Assembly: GCA_022606425.2 (NCBI GenBank)
Contig: JAHDVF020001346.1
Coordinates: 372,001-436,000, forward strand
Length of the DNA stretch: 64,000 nucleotides
Source: Lepidostoma basale
Lineage: Eukaryota > Arthropoda > Insecta > Trichoptera > Lepidostomatidae
Reading direction: 5' to 3'
The notes under the pieces were generated by a model. The model made no database searches. It was not told the origin of the DNA and saw nothing but the letters and a program-made list of their open reading frames with translations. Below are positions 1 to 10,175 of this stretch, one piece after another. Each line of letters starts with the position of its first letter. Within the stretch, counting starts at the first letter, position 1. The translations under genes and the position numbers were made by a program.

Positions 1-49
1 TTTTGAAACGAACAAATACCTACAGCGTTGAAATAATATAATAAAAAAA

Positions 50-205
50 ATCATCACGCCGTTTCCCCGAAAGGGTTAGCAGAGAAAACAGACCACCATA
101 CTACTTGATCCTGACACGTCTAGGTTCCTTCACATTCATACAGCAAGTCATACACGCTCGTCAATTCTTCCGACTTCTAACATGGCCGACCTTTGTGGTT
201 TAATT
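50..205 (-). mobile_element. LINE-A2 3' terminal fragment
   Basis: Reverse-complement copy of the LINE-A terminus. It starts with the ATCATCACGCCG end and runs through the degenerate hairpin (CCCCGAAAGGG) and the cysteine/arginine-rich C-terminal coding region, then stops near 204. The wording (GACCACCATACTACT, CAAGTCATACACGCTCGTC) groups it with the diverged A2 copies at 6195 and 48963, not with the near-identical A1 copies. It is only ~150 bp long and carries no intact reading frame. Confidence 0.85.
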
Positions 206-271
206 ATACATAGTTATAATTAATCAATTTTAGCAATAATTGGTAATTTTATTATAACACAAGAAAATTAG

Positions 272-350
272 TAACACATTTGGCGGAAACACTATGATAT
301 TTCAACATTATTAACTGTTTATAAATTCAAACTGTTAATTTTAACCTTTT
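272..350 (+). repeat. Foldback family 2, outer arm fragment
   Basis: GGCGGAAACACTATGATATTTCAAC and the following AT-rich stretch match the outer arm of the foldback elements at 4720 and 43590 and the fragment at 63838. The inner hairpin is missing, so this is a broken arm. Confidence 0.6.
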
Positions 351-819
351 AAATGCCGGAGGTATTCATATGACCGGACCCCGATAGCCGAAATTTTGTT
401 TTGGAAAATCAAATCAAATAAAAACCTATTAAATATTTTATTTTGGGATATATGTGAAAAGTACATAATAAAGACTAACCATATAAATGTTCCGTGCTTC
501 TTTTATGCCTTCATTTATCGATAAAAATAAAACCTTAATTCTCGCAGGACGACAGGGTTGCCATATAACAATCGTTATAAATGAAATTAAACACGTTAAA
601 TATGTATACGAATTTCAATTAACGAAGATTTCTGTAATTCCCAAAAAAAATATCTTGACGTTGAAATATCTTACGAGTGTCACCCTGCATAGCGACGCTT
701 TTTGGTTGACCAACGAAGTTTTTTTAAATCACAGTAATATCGATAATTCATGTCAGTGTGTTGCTTCTTATTATTTCGACATGGTGGCAAGAGATGTAAC
801 TATACATTTAAAATATTAG

Positions 820-1220
820 ATTATTTCAAACAGTCAAAATTAGCTCGATATTAAGTAAAATACCGCGTCTATAAACGTCAATTTTGTATGGCGTGCACGG
901 GACCATAGACCGTCTATAGACGGTTGCGGCATATAACAAGTTAAGTAGACTCAGATCCATTCTGCTTTCACTTGTTATTATTTTAATGAAAAACTGCCAT
1001 TTTATATACGAATACTAACTCTCAAATTTACCGTCTTCTGGCCAGTGCCATTGGCATTTTAAATTCACGTTCTAAGTATTTCGTCTCATGGGGTTAACAT
1101 ATTATTTATGGAAAGCGGAATATTTAAAGCAACAGGAAACTACCACATTTAATACCTAAGGGGCAAATCAAGAGCAGCAAAAATGTTACTCTTATTTGTA
1201 AACCAATCGCTAAAATGCTT
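820..1220. other. AT-rich spacer, nothing recognised
   Basis: No repeat family or open frame stands out. GACCATAGACCGTCTATAGACGGT near 901-924 contains a short perfect palindrome (ACCGTCTATAGACGGT) of unknown meaning. Confidence 0.5.
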
Positions 1221-1425
1221 AATAATTAATACAAATGAAAACGTATTTTTTCTAGAAGTTTATTATAATTAATGGGAACACCATGTTTCACCTTTCTAAC
1301 GCATTATCAATTTTGCCTTTCAAAATCATTTGATAATGCCTCAAAATTTTGAAATATATCTTTCTCATAAATCATAATAAAACTTCAAGAAAACAGACGT
1401 TTCATTCATAGTAATTATTTGATAA
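1221..1425. mobile_element. Foldback family 1 element, full
   Basis: The left arm (AATACAAATGAAAACG…TTTCTAGAAG…CATGTTTCACC) is mirrored by a right arm (…AAACTTCAAGAAAACAGACGTTTCATTC). The arms meet at ATTATCAATTTTG…TTTGATAATGCC. No coding capacity; a MITE-like or foldback element. Compare 32766-32942, where the same structure is almost perfect. Confidence 0.75.
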
Positions 1426-1639
1426 GCAGTTTTACATCATTCTTCAAGAAACAAAAAATAAATTGAAGTTTCAACAAAAATACGTAATAAAAAAAACAAT
1501 GTATAAAAGTGCGCAATATTAACAACTCTAATCTATTTTTCGAATCTTCTTGGTAAATGAAACACGTGCCTTGAAACTATTTTTAGTTCACATTAACAAA
1601 TTATATTTTCATTGTCGTATTACTATTAGAAAATAGCCA

Positions 1640-2045
1640 CATAAATGTCCTTGTGCCTACAAAGCCGAATGAATGAACAGTTGGTCAAGAATTGATTGAG
1701 CCTCTACATACCTCACTTCTGACCTTACCCTTTCATCATACGGATACGAATACCCCACGGCTCAGGACTTAAGAAAATCCTCAGAGAAACCCAAGGCGGT
1801 ACGTGCCAGTCGGATGCGACTGTTATCGAACTCGCATCAATGCATAATTGATTTAGAATCCTATGGGATGTCAAGCGAACGAACGAGCATACCTACTCCC
1901 GCAGTAACCTCAGGAGTGGAGCGGTATGATAGTTTGACGCGACAAGTGAGAGCTTGATTGAAAACTTACTTGTCTCAGATTACGCGCACTTAACAATGTA
2001 CTACGGGCCCTTGCTCGGGATAGAACCGGAAAATACTAATATCAA
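1640..2045. other. Single-copy GC-richer island
   Basis: About 400 bp of balanced composition between AT-rich flanks, with no match to any repeat in the window. It contains homeodomain-like words (CATAATTGATTTAG, AATTGATTGAG). No reading frame of note. Could be a regulatory element or a decayed single-copy sequence. Confidence 0.35.
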
Positions 2046-2189
2046 TTAACATAATTGTCATTTCTTACGTCACAAGTTGTACACGGATATTGATAGATTC
2101 CACTGAATGGGGGATGTTTACTTAAACAATTATCTGTTTTGTATAATACATAAACATTGATCATAATACAAAATACAAGAGTGGTATAT

Positions 2190-2500
2190 GAGTGTCTGAG
2201 ATTTTGTGTTTAGGTAGCATGTTCACAGTGGATGATAAAAACGGATAGAAAAGTGATGGAGCTTTAAAAACTTTTATTGGAAACGGAAATGTATCAATAA
2301 AAGCAAAAATGATCGTTCATAATGGAGATTTATTATAGTAACAATCGTGATGTATGGAAGTTAAGCACAGAACTTGCAGAAAAAAGATGAGAGCAGAATA
2401 AAATGCGGTAGAGTTAAGATCCCTTAGACGTATTTGTAGTGAAACAATATGTGCGACAGAATTTCAAATGCTGATATAAGGAAGGATTGTAAAGCGGAAA
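2190..2500 (+). mobile_element. LINE-A2 fragment, interrupted
   Basis: Plus-strand copy starting in the region that encodes 'YLGS' and running through the YGSEAW-like block and 'DIRKECKAE'. The frame is destroyed by indels. The copy stops at AAAGCGGA and resumes at about 3317 (GAAGAAATTATGAAAGGATCACTGCG), exactly where the consensus continues. The 0.8 kb between is a later insertion. Confidence 0.8.
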
Positions 2501-3316
2501 AAAAATTAGTTTCTTTTTTTATATACTTGTATACAACACTCACTTTATTAAAAAAATACCAAACATGTTTCTGACACACTGACTGATCACATTTGTGAAT
2601 TTTTTTTATAATATTTAAACTAACTAAATAACCATCACGCCGTCTCCCTGAAAGGGTAGACTGAAAGAATGGACTGTCACACTTTTACTGATGCGGCACT
2701 CCATCCTTCTCTTTTCGTCCCGCGGGAGACGCGGTGTGATGGGTTGCGAACCTCATCGCCACGCATCTCCCGCACACACTTCGATCGTCCAACACCCACA
2801 AAGTAAATCAAAAACAAATAATATAAATAACAATAATATAAAATAAAATAACAAAATAAAAATAATTTAACACACAATGTTCTTTTTAGATGGTGCACAT
2901 ATTGACTATTTAATGTATGTTCCACGAATCCACCTTTTTTTTTAATTTTGCACATAATGTAATAACACATAATGTTTTTTTCGATGTTGCACATGTTGAC
3001 ATGGACGATCCGGACTTTTGTGTTTATTTAATTTATGTTACACGTATCCACCGTTTTTTAAATAAGCTGTAATTAGGCACTTAACCAGCAAGAACTTTAA
3101 AATAATATTGAAGAAATTATTTAAATTGTCATAGGAACAAATGAAAAAAAAAATTTCTAATATTTATATTTATATAATATCACTTATAAAGGCCTCGTGT
3201 GTCCGAAACATGTTTGGTGTTTTTTTTTTTTTTTTTTTAATAAAGTGAGTATTGTATACTAAGTATATAAAAAAAGAAACATTAAACATCTAAAACACAA
3301 AGTAATGGCGAATATA
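2501..3316. mobile_element. Foldback family 3 element inside LINE-A2, itself carrying a SINE
   Basis: The ends are TTTCTTTTTTTATATACTTGTATACAACACTC (2508) and its complement near 3240-3275, followed by the family's one-sided extension ACACAAAGTAATGGCGAATATAGAAG. Each arm carries CATGTTTCNGACA or its complement, the GAAAC motif of this family. The 2629-3160 SINE sits between the arms, giving three levels of nesting. Confidence 0.65.
2629..3160 (-). mobile_element. LINE-tailed SINE-like element, copy 1
   Basis: On the minus strand the element ends with the LINE-A terminus (AGTGTGACAGTCCATTC…GGGAGACGGCGTGATGG plus TTAG tail). The rest shares nothing with LINE-A. A GC-rich middle block includes GGTTCGCAACCC, reminiscent of a pol III B box, and an AT-rich 5' part extends to about 3160. 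The second copy at 60318-60795 aligns along its length, so the composite is a propagated unit. An open frame runs into the LINE codons in both copies, but the upstream frames differ, arguing against a conserved protein. The alternative is a divergent LINE C-terminus. Confidence 0.6.
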
Positions 3317-3349
3317 GAAGAAATTATGAAAGGATCACTGCGTCCATCC

Positions 3350-3750
3350 ATTTGTTCCATGTAGTTAATTCATTATACATAAATATACAGGTATATTCTA
3401 TGGTTTTGTCAATACAATAGCATTACTTATTGTGTACGTTGTGTGTGCGATAAATTGAGTAAAGGTCAGCTCTCGACTATATTCTTGAATATTATTAAAA
3501 TATTCATTATCATACAAATTCATAAAAGATCCATGATGATCCAGATCATTGTTCTATTATTTGAAATTCGATGTTCAAAGGAAAACTTAATAACGCGTGA
3601 ATAAACATTTTTTTATAAACGTCTCTATAATATGTAACTAACTAACTAATTTCCCCGTAGGGGTAGGCTGAGAGGATGCCACAATGAAACAAGTACCTTG
3701 AAACTATTAATATGTACACGTTAAAAAATGACATTCGGCTTATTCAATTA
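3350..3750. other. AT-rich spacer, nothing recognised
   Basis: Contains no repeat I can place apart from CTAACTAACTAATTTCCCCGTAGGGGTAGGCTGAGAGGATG at 3640-3680. That is a 40 bp scrap of a LINE-A 3' tip in minus orientation. Confidence 0.5.
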
Positions 3751-3754
3751 AAAA

Positions 3755-4236
3755 ACTAACTAACTAACTAACCATCACGCCGTCTCCCCGAAGGGGTAGG
3801 CAGAAAGAATGGACTGCCACACTTTTCTTTCCTGACATATTTCTCTCGCTTCCTCAACATTCATACATCGTGTCATGCACGCGCGTCGATTTCTCTGACT
3901 CCTCACATGGCCGACATTCAATATTTGATTTATTTGATCGTGCCACGTTTTCCTCGGTCTTCCTCTATTTCTGGTTCCATTTACATCATTAAAATATAAT
4001 TTTTTACCATTCTTTCTTCATTCATTCTTTCCATATGTCCAAACCATCTTAATGATCCTTTCATTATTTTGTTCATGACACCATCATTCCCACCGCATTC
4101 ACTTCTTATATTTTCATTCGACACTCTATCATACACAGAGTATCCACACATTCGTCTAAGAGATCTCATTTCTACTGCATTTATTCTACTTTCATCCTTC
4201 TTTTGCCAGTTCCATGCTTCGCTTACATACATAATT
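3755..4236 (-). mobile_element. LINE-A 3' end, young copy
   Basis: Begins with (TAAC)n and CCATCACGCCGTCTCCCCGAAGGGG and runs through the whole C-terminal module to the 'YVSEAWNWQKKDESRINAV' region. Near-identical to the copies at 13562, 29701 and 36362, so recently inserted. Reading on the minus strand, the frame is open for ~80 codons (RRMCGYSVYDRVSNENIRSE, RWFGHMERMNEERM) and then shifts. The 5' truncation falls at about 4236. Confidence 0.92.
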
Positions 4237-4239
4237 CAG

Positions 4240-4305
4240 TTAATGGTATCTATAATTAGGAATCTAGATATACTACATCTTAATCAGCTTGTCTGCATCC
4301 ACTGC
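4240..4305. repeat. Flank shared with 12205-12285
   Basis: AATGGTATCTATAATTAGGAATC, CTACATCTTAATC and CTTGTCTGCATCCACT recur next to the 5' end of the LINE-A copy at 11650-12205. This is not LINE-A consensus. See findings. Confidence 0.7.
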
Positions 4306-4389
4306 AGCTTGAACATCGATATTAGTACTTAAACGTGGTTCTTGATGCAGCCAACGATTGCATGTACAGTTAGGTTAGTATTTCTCTTT

Positions 4390-4640
4390 GAGAAACAGCA
4401 TAGATTCTATAGGTTTGTTAACAGCTTACGCGGATCCTGGGCGGCACAAGGAACCAGATTTCGGCTTTTACCGCCCCTAAGCACAAAATATCCCCAAATA
4501 AGCCACTTAGCATCCCTTTTTTTGGCTTGTGCCAGCAACGGATATGTTTGGAGCGTATTGATTCAATTTTGCGATGTTGTCAGATGCGGACGCTTGAAAC
4601 ACCAACGCCAGGAAGGTTCATAGTATGTAAACTGTAAAAC
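4390..4640. other. Single-copy GC-richer island
   Basis: A stretch of mixed composition, open for 93 codons on the plus strand, with no recognisable protein and no repeat relatives here. I do not call it a gene: no start context, splice pattern or homology is visible. Confidence 0.3.
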
Positions 4641-4719
4641 TAATAACAAATACATATTTATTTTTCTAAAAGATGAGTCTTGTAATGAAGTCACCATTTT
4701 TTTATCAATAAACTCTTAA

Positions 4720-5110
4720 TATATAGTCCATGGTTTTGGCCGAAACACTATGATACTTAACTGTTAAATTATTAAACTCTGTTTATGGTATCACAATTTA
4801 ATAATTTTTAATTTTTCGCGACAGCTGTTTCGTCAACCTATGTTGACATCATCAGGTGTAACAATAAATTTTTCAACAGTTGAAATTAATGTGATTTTTC
4901 GAACCTATACGTGGTTCGATGTCTGAAGGTAATATAATGACAACCAGATAAAGGTTAAAAAATCACGAAAATTAATTATAACAGTTAAAAAAAATTATTG
5001 TAACACCTGATGATGTCAACGTAGTTTAACGAAACAGCTGTGACAAAAAATAAAAAAAATAGAAAACTGTGATACCATAAACTGAATTTTATAATTTAAC
5101 CGTTAACTCT
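4720..5110. mobile_element. Foldback family 2 element, full
   Basis: The arms are CGACAGCTGTTTCGTCAACC…ATCATCAGGTGTAAC at 4820-4865 and GTAACACCTGATGATG…AACGAAACAGCTGTGAC at 5002-5045. The outer arms start at GTCCATGGTTTTGGC and contain ATGGTATCACA and TGTGATACCAT. On the strand where the motif reads 5' to 3', each arm gives CTGATGA-T-stem-GAAACAGCTGT. No reading frame. Confidence 0.8.
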
Positions 5111-5157
5111 TATTATGTTTTAAAAATACGAAAAATATTAGTTATGAGATTTAAAAC

Positions 5158-5335
5158 AAGCTTTCTACTAACTAACTTAACACTGTCGTCTCCCCGAAGG
5201 GGTAGGCAAAAAATATTGACCCTCACAATGTTATTTCTTTTCCTCTCTCAATCCATAAACTTCATACATCGTGTCATGCACGTACGTCGATTTGTTCGAC
5301 ATTTTACTTGGCCGACATTTAATATTTGATTGATA
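5158..5335 (-). mobile_element. LINE-A 3' terminal fragment
   Basis: CTAACTAACTTAACACTGTCGTCTCCCCGAAGGGGTAGG opens a ~175 bp copy that stops in the region encoding 'QINQILNVG'. The hairpin is intact; the flanks around the stop codon are altered. Confidence 0.88.
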
Positions 5336-5480
5336 TTTTTTGCAATATTTAGTTTTACAAAAATCAACAACATTTACATGCTACCACAAATATTGTACAG
5401 CAAATGACAAATGTATATAAATGTATAAGAATAATTAAGTAACATAACATTTAATTGAGTCAAAGAGAATAATAGTAATA

Positions 5481-5880
5481 CTAATAATAATGAATAATTA
5501 AAGATGAAATATAATATAAAATGCAAAAAAAAAGTGGAGTAACAATATTTTCATCCTCCCAAATAGTTGCTCCAACCATTTTTTTTATATCACTTTCATT
5601 AAGATGGAAAACATCGATGTTATTAAAGCACTCATTGTTAATTGTTAATTCCAAGGTCGTAGTTGGTCCAATAAGCAGGAAGGTGGAATATATGGTTCGC
5701 AGTTCGGAGTTGCCTATTTTGAAGTGTGTAATTTCGTGAAGCAACATCATATCGTTAATTGTTCGCCTATTTTCGAGAGAGTCCAAAGAATAAAAAGTTA
5801 GGGCAGAATTATAATTTATAAACGACATGCCCATTTTGACTCTTTCAATGCTTTGGATATTTGCAGATAGTTTGATTTTG
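5481..5880 (-). mobile_element. Jockey-like LINE, C-terminal RT fragment
   Basis: Minus-strand translation contains SIERV followed by SLDSLENRRTINDMMLLHEI and a DLF/RT-type hydrophobic block. This is the post-RT 'thumb' region of Jockey/I-type non-LTR elements, in which a (V)QKRFLRF-like motif is followed by LE.RR..ND...L.KI. The frame is open for 117 codons after a start at 5834, but the element lacks its catalytic part. Its downstream (minus) end is AT-rich. Confidence 0.65.
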
Positions 5881-6194
5881 AGTAGTTTTTTTTACGTTCA
5901 TCTCTGTGAATCTCATTAACAAGTGAATTTTTCGAATCAACAAATTAAAGCGAAACAGAATTGGGAAAAGATTTTCGTCTGATTTATTAAATCGATGGAT
6001 TACATCCTATTACTTTTAGCGTAAGATGTTAAGTTGATCTCTTAAAGTAACCAAGAGTATAAAATTTGCTCTAGTTCATTTTAACAAGAATCTTATGTTT
6101 AAACCTACAAGATATCGGTGTTGGTAATATATTTTAAAACTCTAGTTTTCATTTCACGTTGGTGTTCTCAAAGGTTTATTCAAAGAAACAAAAC

Positions 6195-6395
6195 AAACAT
6201 CACCCCGTTAGCAGGGGTAGGCAGAGAGAATGGACCGCTACACTACTCTATCCTGACACACATCTCTAGCTTCCTCCACATTCATTCAACGAGTCATACA
6301 CTCACGTCGATTTTTCCGACTTCTAACAAGACCAACCAATTTTCCTCATGCCATGTCATACCATGTCTTACACATTCCACTAAGCTCCAAATTCT
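6195..6395 (-). mobile_element. LINE-A2 3' terminal fragment
   Basis: CATCACCCCGTTAGCAGGGGTAGGCAGAGAGAATGGACCGC opens an A2 copy. Its hairpin is mutated (CCCCTGCTAACGG on the coding strand) and the body diverges after the 'MNVEE' codons. Ends near the CATGTCATAC word at 6360. Confidence 0.8.
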
Positions 6396-6494
6396 TTGCG
6401 TATTGTGTTAAACGATGGAAAAATAAATACGTCTTAATATATAAAGACTGCTTCACTGTAAGACGGTAACTTTCGCACTACAGAAAAAATGTTA

Positions 6495-6720
6495 AACTAA
6501 CTAACTTACATTCACACACAGTGTTATGTACGCTCGTCGATTGTTTCAACTTCGAACATGTCCACATTTCAGTAATTGATTAATTTGGTTGTGCCATGTC
6601 TTTCTTGGCCTTCCTCGATTTCCTTTTCCATTCACACTACTTTTTTTTTTTTAACCATTCTTCCCTCATCCATTCGTTCCATATTTCCAAACCATCTCAG
6701 TGTCCCTTCCTTAAATTTTA
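6495..6720 (-). mobile_element. LINE-A2 fragment lacking its last ~100 bp
   Basis: CTAACTAACTTACATTCACACACAGTGTTATG joins the TTAG tail directly to the middle of the C-terminal module, so the terminal hairpin and last codons are deleted. It continues through the region encoding 'RPRKTWHDQINQI' and 'RWFGNME'. Confidence 0.75.
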
Positions 6721-7042
6721 AGGTTTTGTCTATTAAAATCCAAAAAAAATATTTCGTTTTTTGAAATGTCATGGTAGAAGTTTATTATAAGTAATGAAAA
6801 TAAAATAAACAAATGTATAAATTATTTTATGTATATTTAATTATGATCTCTTATTTTTATAGGATTATAACTATATACGAGTACATTTTGAAAAGATTTT
6901 TTTACAATTTATTTTTATTTTCATTATTTATGACAATACAATTTGTTTAAAACGATGATCTGAACTGTGATTAAGACTCATCTTAATGTATATTCAATTA
7001 AACTATACTTTCATATGAAGCACTGAATTTATGGTATTTAAG

Positions 7043-7326
7043 GATTAATTGTATCTCAATAGAGACGAAAATGTAAATTGTTTTCTGGGAACAGAATATG
7101 GTAGCCGAGGCGCTTACAGGACTTATGACCTGTCATTGGTTGGGTTGAGTGATCGCTTTATGTTTTAACAACATTCCCCATTCCGCCCTTCTCATGACCA
7201 CCACGTCTGACAATTTTTTGGAAGTTGTATATACTCGTATGCTAGAATGCTGCGACTATCTTCACATTTTTTAGCTCACTTTACACTAGCGTCATCTATT
7301 AAGATTGGGAGGCATTAAGCAGAAAA
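7043..7326 (+). repeat. Repeat family S, copy 1 of 5
   Basis: GGATTAATTGTATCTCAATAGAGACGAA starts the unit. Landmarks follow in order: TTACAGGACTTATGACCTGTCATTGGTTGGGTT, CAACATTCCCCATTC, CACGTCTGACAA, ACACTAGCGTCATCTATTAAGATT. Carries the TACTCGTA hexamer insertion at 7232 that the sister copies lack. About 270 bp, no coding capacity, no inverted ends. Size fits a SINE or a solo regulatory repeat; class unknown. Confidence 0.8.
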
Positions 7327-7334
7327 TCTTTATT

Positions 7335-7410
7335 ATTATTAATATTTCAACCACTTTATTCTTGACAACAACCAACCGGTTTCGCTCTCGCCGGAGCTTC
7401 GTAAGAGTTA
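7335..7410 (-). repeat. Family 4 hairpin-GAAAC repeat fragment
   Basis: On the minus strand ACGAAGCTCCGGCGAGAGCGAAACCGGTTGG forms GCUC-CGGCGA-GAGC directly before GAAAC. Related to 12412 and 21455. Confidence 0.6.
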
Positions 7411-7934
7411 CAAAAGACACTGACGCAGTCTTTATGTAACCCTTATATTCAATTAAACTATTGAACCACTGGCAGGTGACATACAAGTCCCGAAATCGGG
7501 GCAAAATTTTGTACAAACTTTTGACGTTCAAATTCGATTCTGCCATAATATATTCTGAAAGAATGTGCAACAAAAAACGAGATGGAAACTACCCTTATTA
7601 TCCGAGCATAGGCTGAGTGCTTTTAAAATAGCGAAATTAATTCAATCTATAACGTCGAACTATCAGTTTTCATTATTGAGTACTCTATTAGCTCATTTTA
7701 TCTCCGAATATACATTTGCTGAATTAAACAATTTCCTGTCTGATTTTGATGTGCCCATTTTCAATTCGTAAAATTAAATTAATGATGTTGTTTAGAGTGA
7801 AGATTATGTTAAATTATTAATAAAATAATTACAACAGATTTCAAGTGTGTTATTTTATCAATAATACGTAAAAATATTAAGAAAATGTCAAATAAGCGAA
7901 TATTTATCTGCAATAGTTTTTATATTTATTAAGT

Positions 7935-8055
7935 AAATAAATGGTTTGGATATATGAATATAATGAATGAAGGAATAATTGTAAAAAAATGTGCATGTTA
8001 AGGATGTAAATGGAACTAGAATTAGAGGAAAACCGAGGAAAACGTGAAATAAATT
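7935..8055 (+). mobile_element. LINE-A internal fragment
   Basis: AAATGGTTTGGATATATGAATA through GGAACTAGAATTAGAGGAAAACCGAGGAAAACGTG encodes the RWFG…GTRIRGKPRKT portion. Both ends are lost. It abuts a minisatellite on its right. Confidence 0.85.
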
Positions 8056-8340
8056 AAAATCCCCTTCAGTCTTCTTAAAGAAGAAGAAGTAGTATTTTAA
8101 AATCACATTGAGTCCTAGAGAAAAAGAAGAAGAAATAAATAAAAATCGAATAAAATCTTCTTAAAGAAAAATAAGCGGTTTATTAAAATCTCTTCGAGTC
8201 TTAGAGAAAAAGGAGGAGAAATAAATAAAAATCACCTTAAGTCTTCGTAACGAAGAAGAATTAGGTTATTAAAATCACCTTGAGTCTTCTTAAAGAAAAA
8301 TAAGAAGAATTAAATAAAAATCACCTTAAGTAGAATGTGA
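8056..8340. repeat. Degenerate minisatellite, ~45 bp unit
   Basis: Six to seven imperfect units of the form TTAAAATCACCTTGAGTCTTCTTAAAGAAGAAGAA. Each has a small internal palindrome (CTTCTTAAAGAAG). Units differ by substitutions and 2-6 bp indels, so the array is old. Confidence 0.8.
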
Positions 8341-8579
8341 AATCTGTTTAACTGTGTGAAATAATCCAATTATCTTTTAGTTTTTCAGAAAACTGAATGT
8401 TAATTACAAAATAATGTACTATACACTAGTTATCTACAGTGGAACTGGGAGTCTTAATTTGTTTTCGAACATGGAAACAATACGGAAATATTTACAAATG
8501 AATCCACCGTTCCCGAACGATCAAATGCCACCAGTCTGATAGAGTAATACGAATTAAATTACCTAGAGTTCCAATACTC

Positions 8580-8950
8580 AATACAGGTTTGATACGTACA
8601 CAAAAGCTAATCTACGTCAGAAGCTATTTCACTCCCACTAATGTATTTGGGCGAACAATATGCATGCGCCTGAAAAATTCAATACTCGAAGTGGTTACAT
8701 GCCATTGTTCATTTCATACAATTTGTGGAATTAGAAATCTAGCTGTTAAATGTAATGAAGCATGGCGCATTGATTCGATGATTCGGAAAATCTCTGTCAC
8801 ACTTCGACTCGTGACATATCACGGAAGGGCCGCGGAACGCAATATGGACATAAAATCAGAGACTTTCGTGCTAGCAAAGCTGCACCGGGTGGTGTGGACA
8901 CACCTCGAACTCGTTTACCGACAGGCGAAAAGATTTTTTTGCGATTAAAT
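8580..8950 (+). other. Single-copy segment with an uninterrupted 119-codon frame
   Basis: Mixed composition, open from 8589 to 8948. The predicted protein (two Cys-His pairs near residues 37-45, basic, no signal peptide or membrane segment) matches nothing I know, and I see no splice signals. Most likely a chance frame in a GC-richer single-copy island. It could be an exon fragment. Confidence 0.2.
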
Positions 8951-9419
8951 TGACAAAGCTAACCGCTTTCATTTGAAACAAACGATATTATAATATAAAT
9001 AGGCAAAAACCCGAATGTAGTCAAGAAAGAGTAAGAATATATTCTGGATTCTCTTGTCTGTTGAGCGAGAGAGGAATACTTTGATTCTCTCCGAAAGTAA
9101 TTCGAAATGCACACAATGCGCATGCCCGAAAACGTTCTTAGATTATTTTGAAATTTGTTATGATTATTGTTGTATGAAAGTGGTGTAGAAAACAAAAGAA
9201 GAACAATTCTTAATTGTGAAATTTTGAACGTGTATGAAAAAAAAATTATTGACATTAAAACTTAAAACTTATTACTGATACAGTGAACCAAGTTTAAAAG
9301 GGTAGAAAATATTGACTTCCGTGAATATTTCACGGGTTGCAACTAGTTCATTAAGAATCATGAAAGTTTACAATCAAGATTGATTTTATTATTTTATTGA
9401 AAGTTAGTTTGAAAGCTAA

Positions 9420-9546
9420 AGCGTTAACACTGTGGAGTTCCATTGTAATAACTTTGGAATTGAATTAAAAACACTATATTTTATTCCACTTTTATGATAG
9501 ATGTAGATAAAAAAACACACGTAATAAAAATGGAATAAAAACAGTG
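9420..9546 (+). repeat. Short repeat with GTTAACACTGTGGAGTTCCAT
   Basis: This word and its complement recur at 28110-28135 and 37508-37530 (ATGGAATTCCACAGTGTT). Here it is followed by an AATGGAATAAAAACAGTGTT end. Probably the edge of a low-copy interspersed element. Confidence 0.5.
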
Positions 9547-9555
9547 TTCATTTTA

Positions 9556-9756
9556 TGACCGAGGAAAACGTGGCACGATCAAATAAATCAAATATGTCGG
9601 GCCATGTGAGGAATCAGAGAAATCGACGCGCGTTCATGACACGACGTATGAATGTTGAGGAAGCGAGAGAAATGTGCCAGGAAAGAAAAGTGTGGCAGTC
9701 CTTTCTTTTTGCCTACCCCTTCGGGGAGACGGCGTGATGGTTAGTTAGTTAGTAAA
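9556..9756 (+). mobile_element. LINE-A 3' end, young copy
   Basis: Starts inside PRKTWHDQINQI and reads in frame to the stop: SGHVRNQRNRRAFMTRRMNV… KVWQSFLFAYPFGETA. It has an intact CCCCTTCGGGG hairpin, TGA at 9735-9737 and a short TTAG tail. A 5' truncation to ~200 bp. Confidence 0.92.
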
Positions 9757-9889
9757 TTTTATTATAATAACTCAATACAATTCTGATCTTGAACTCGCAA
9801 TGTGAAGTCAATATTCGGTAAACAAAATTAAAGAAAATATTTCACTTTTAATCTAAATCTAAATTTGAAATACTGTTATTGTACATATC

Positions 9890-10060
9890 ACAAATTATTT
9901 TAATGAGTTGTTTCGCCAATCTTTGTCGGCATCATCAGGTGTTACAAACAACAAAACACATGATGCCAACTTAGGTTGGCGAAACAGCTGTTGCGAAAAA
10001 CTCGTTTTAAAAAAATAGGATACTTCATAATATTGTATCAGCTTTAAACATTTAATAATA
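9890..10060. mobile_element. Foldback family 2, inner part
   Basis: GTTTCGCCAATCTTTGTCGGCATCATCAGGTGT and ATGATGCCAACTTAGGTTGGCGAAACAGCTGTTGCG face each other across a short AC-rich loop. The stems differ from the 4720 copy, yet each still pairs before GAAAC. See the hairpin finding. Confidence 0.8.
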
Positions 10061-10067
10061 TTGAATA

Positions 10068-10175
10068 ATGATTTTTCTGACTCCTCACGTGGCCGACATT
10101 CAATATTTGATTTATTTGATCGTGCAACGTTTTCCTCGGTCTTTCACTATTTCTAGTTCCATTTACATTATTAAC
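10068..10175 (-). mobile_element. LINE-A internal fragment
   Basis: Minus-strand copy of the WHDQINQILNVGHVRSQ block, with neither tail nor upstream part. It abuts a CR1-type fragment on the right. Confidence 0.85.

Noticed and set aside
487..819. 110-codon open frame on the plus strand as a gene
   Set aside because: AT-rich, no recognisable domain, no start or splice context, next to repeat arms; consistent with chance.
3755..3772. TAAC/TTAG arrays as telomeric repeats
   Set aside because: Insect telomere repeat is TTAGG; these are 4 bp units attached only to LINE-A ends, so they are retroelement tails.
4850..5030. Canonical, active hammerhead in foldback family 2
   Set aside because: CTGATGA, stem and GAAAC are present, but sequences outside cannot form stem I (AACAC versus CGCGAC), so I keep it only as a shared-motif observation.
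5481..5834. Host gene encoding a 117-residue protein on the minus strand
   Set aside because: LENRRTINDMMLLHEI and the SIERV lead mark it as a Jockey-like LINE C-terminus.
8056..8340. CRISPR-like array
   Set aside because: Units are contiguous and degenerate without spacers, in eukaryotic DNA.
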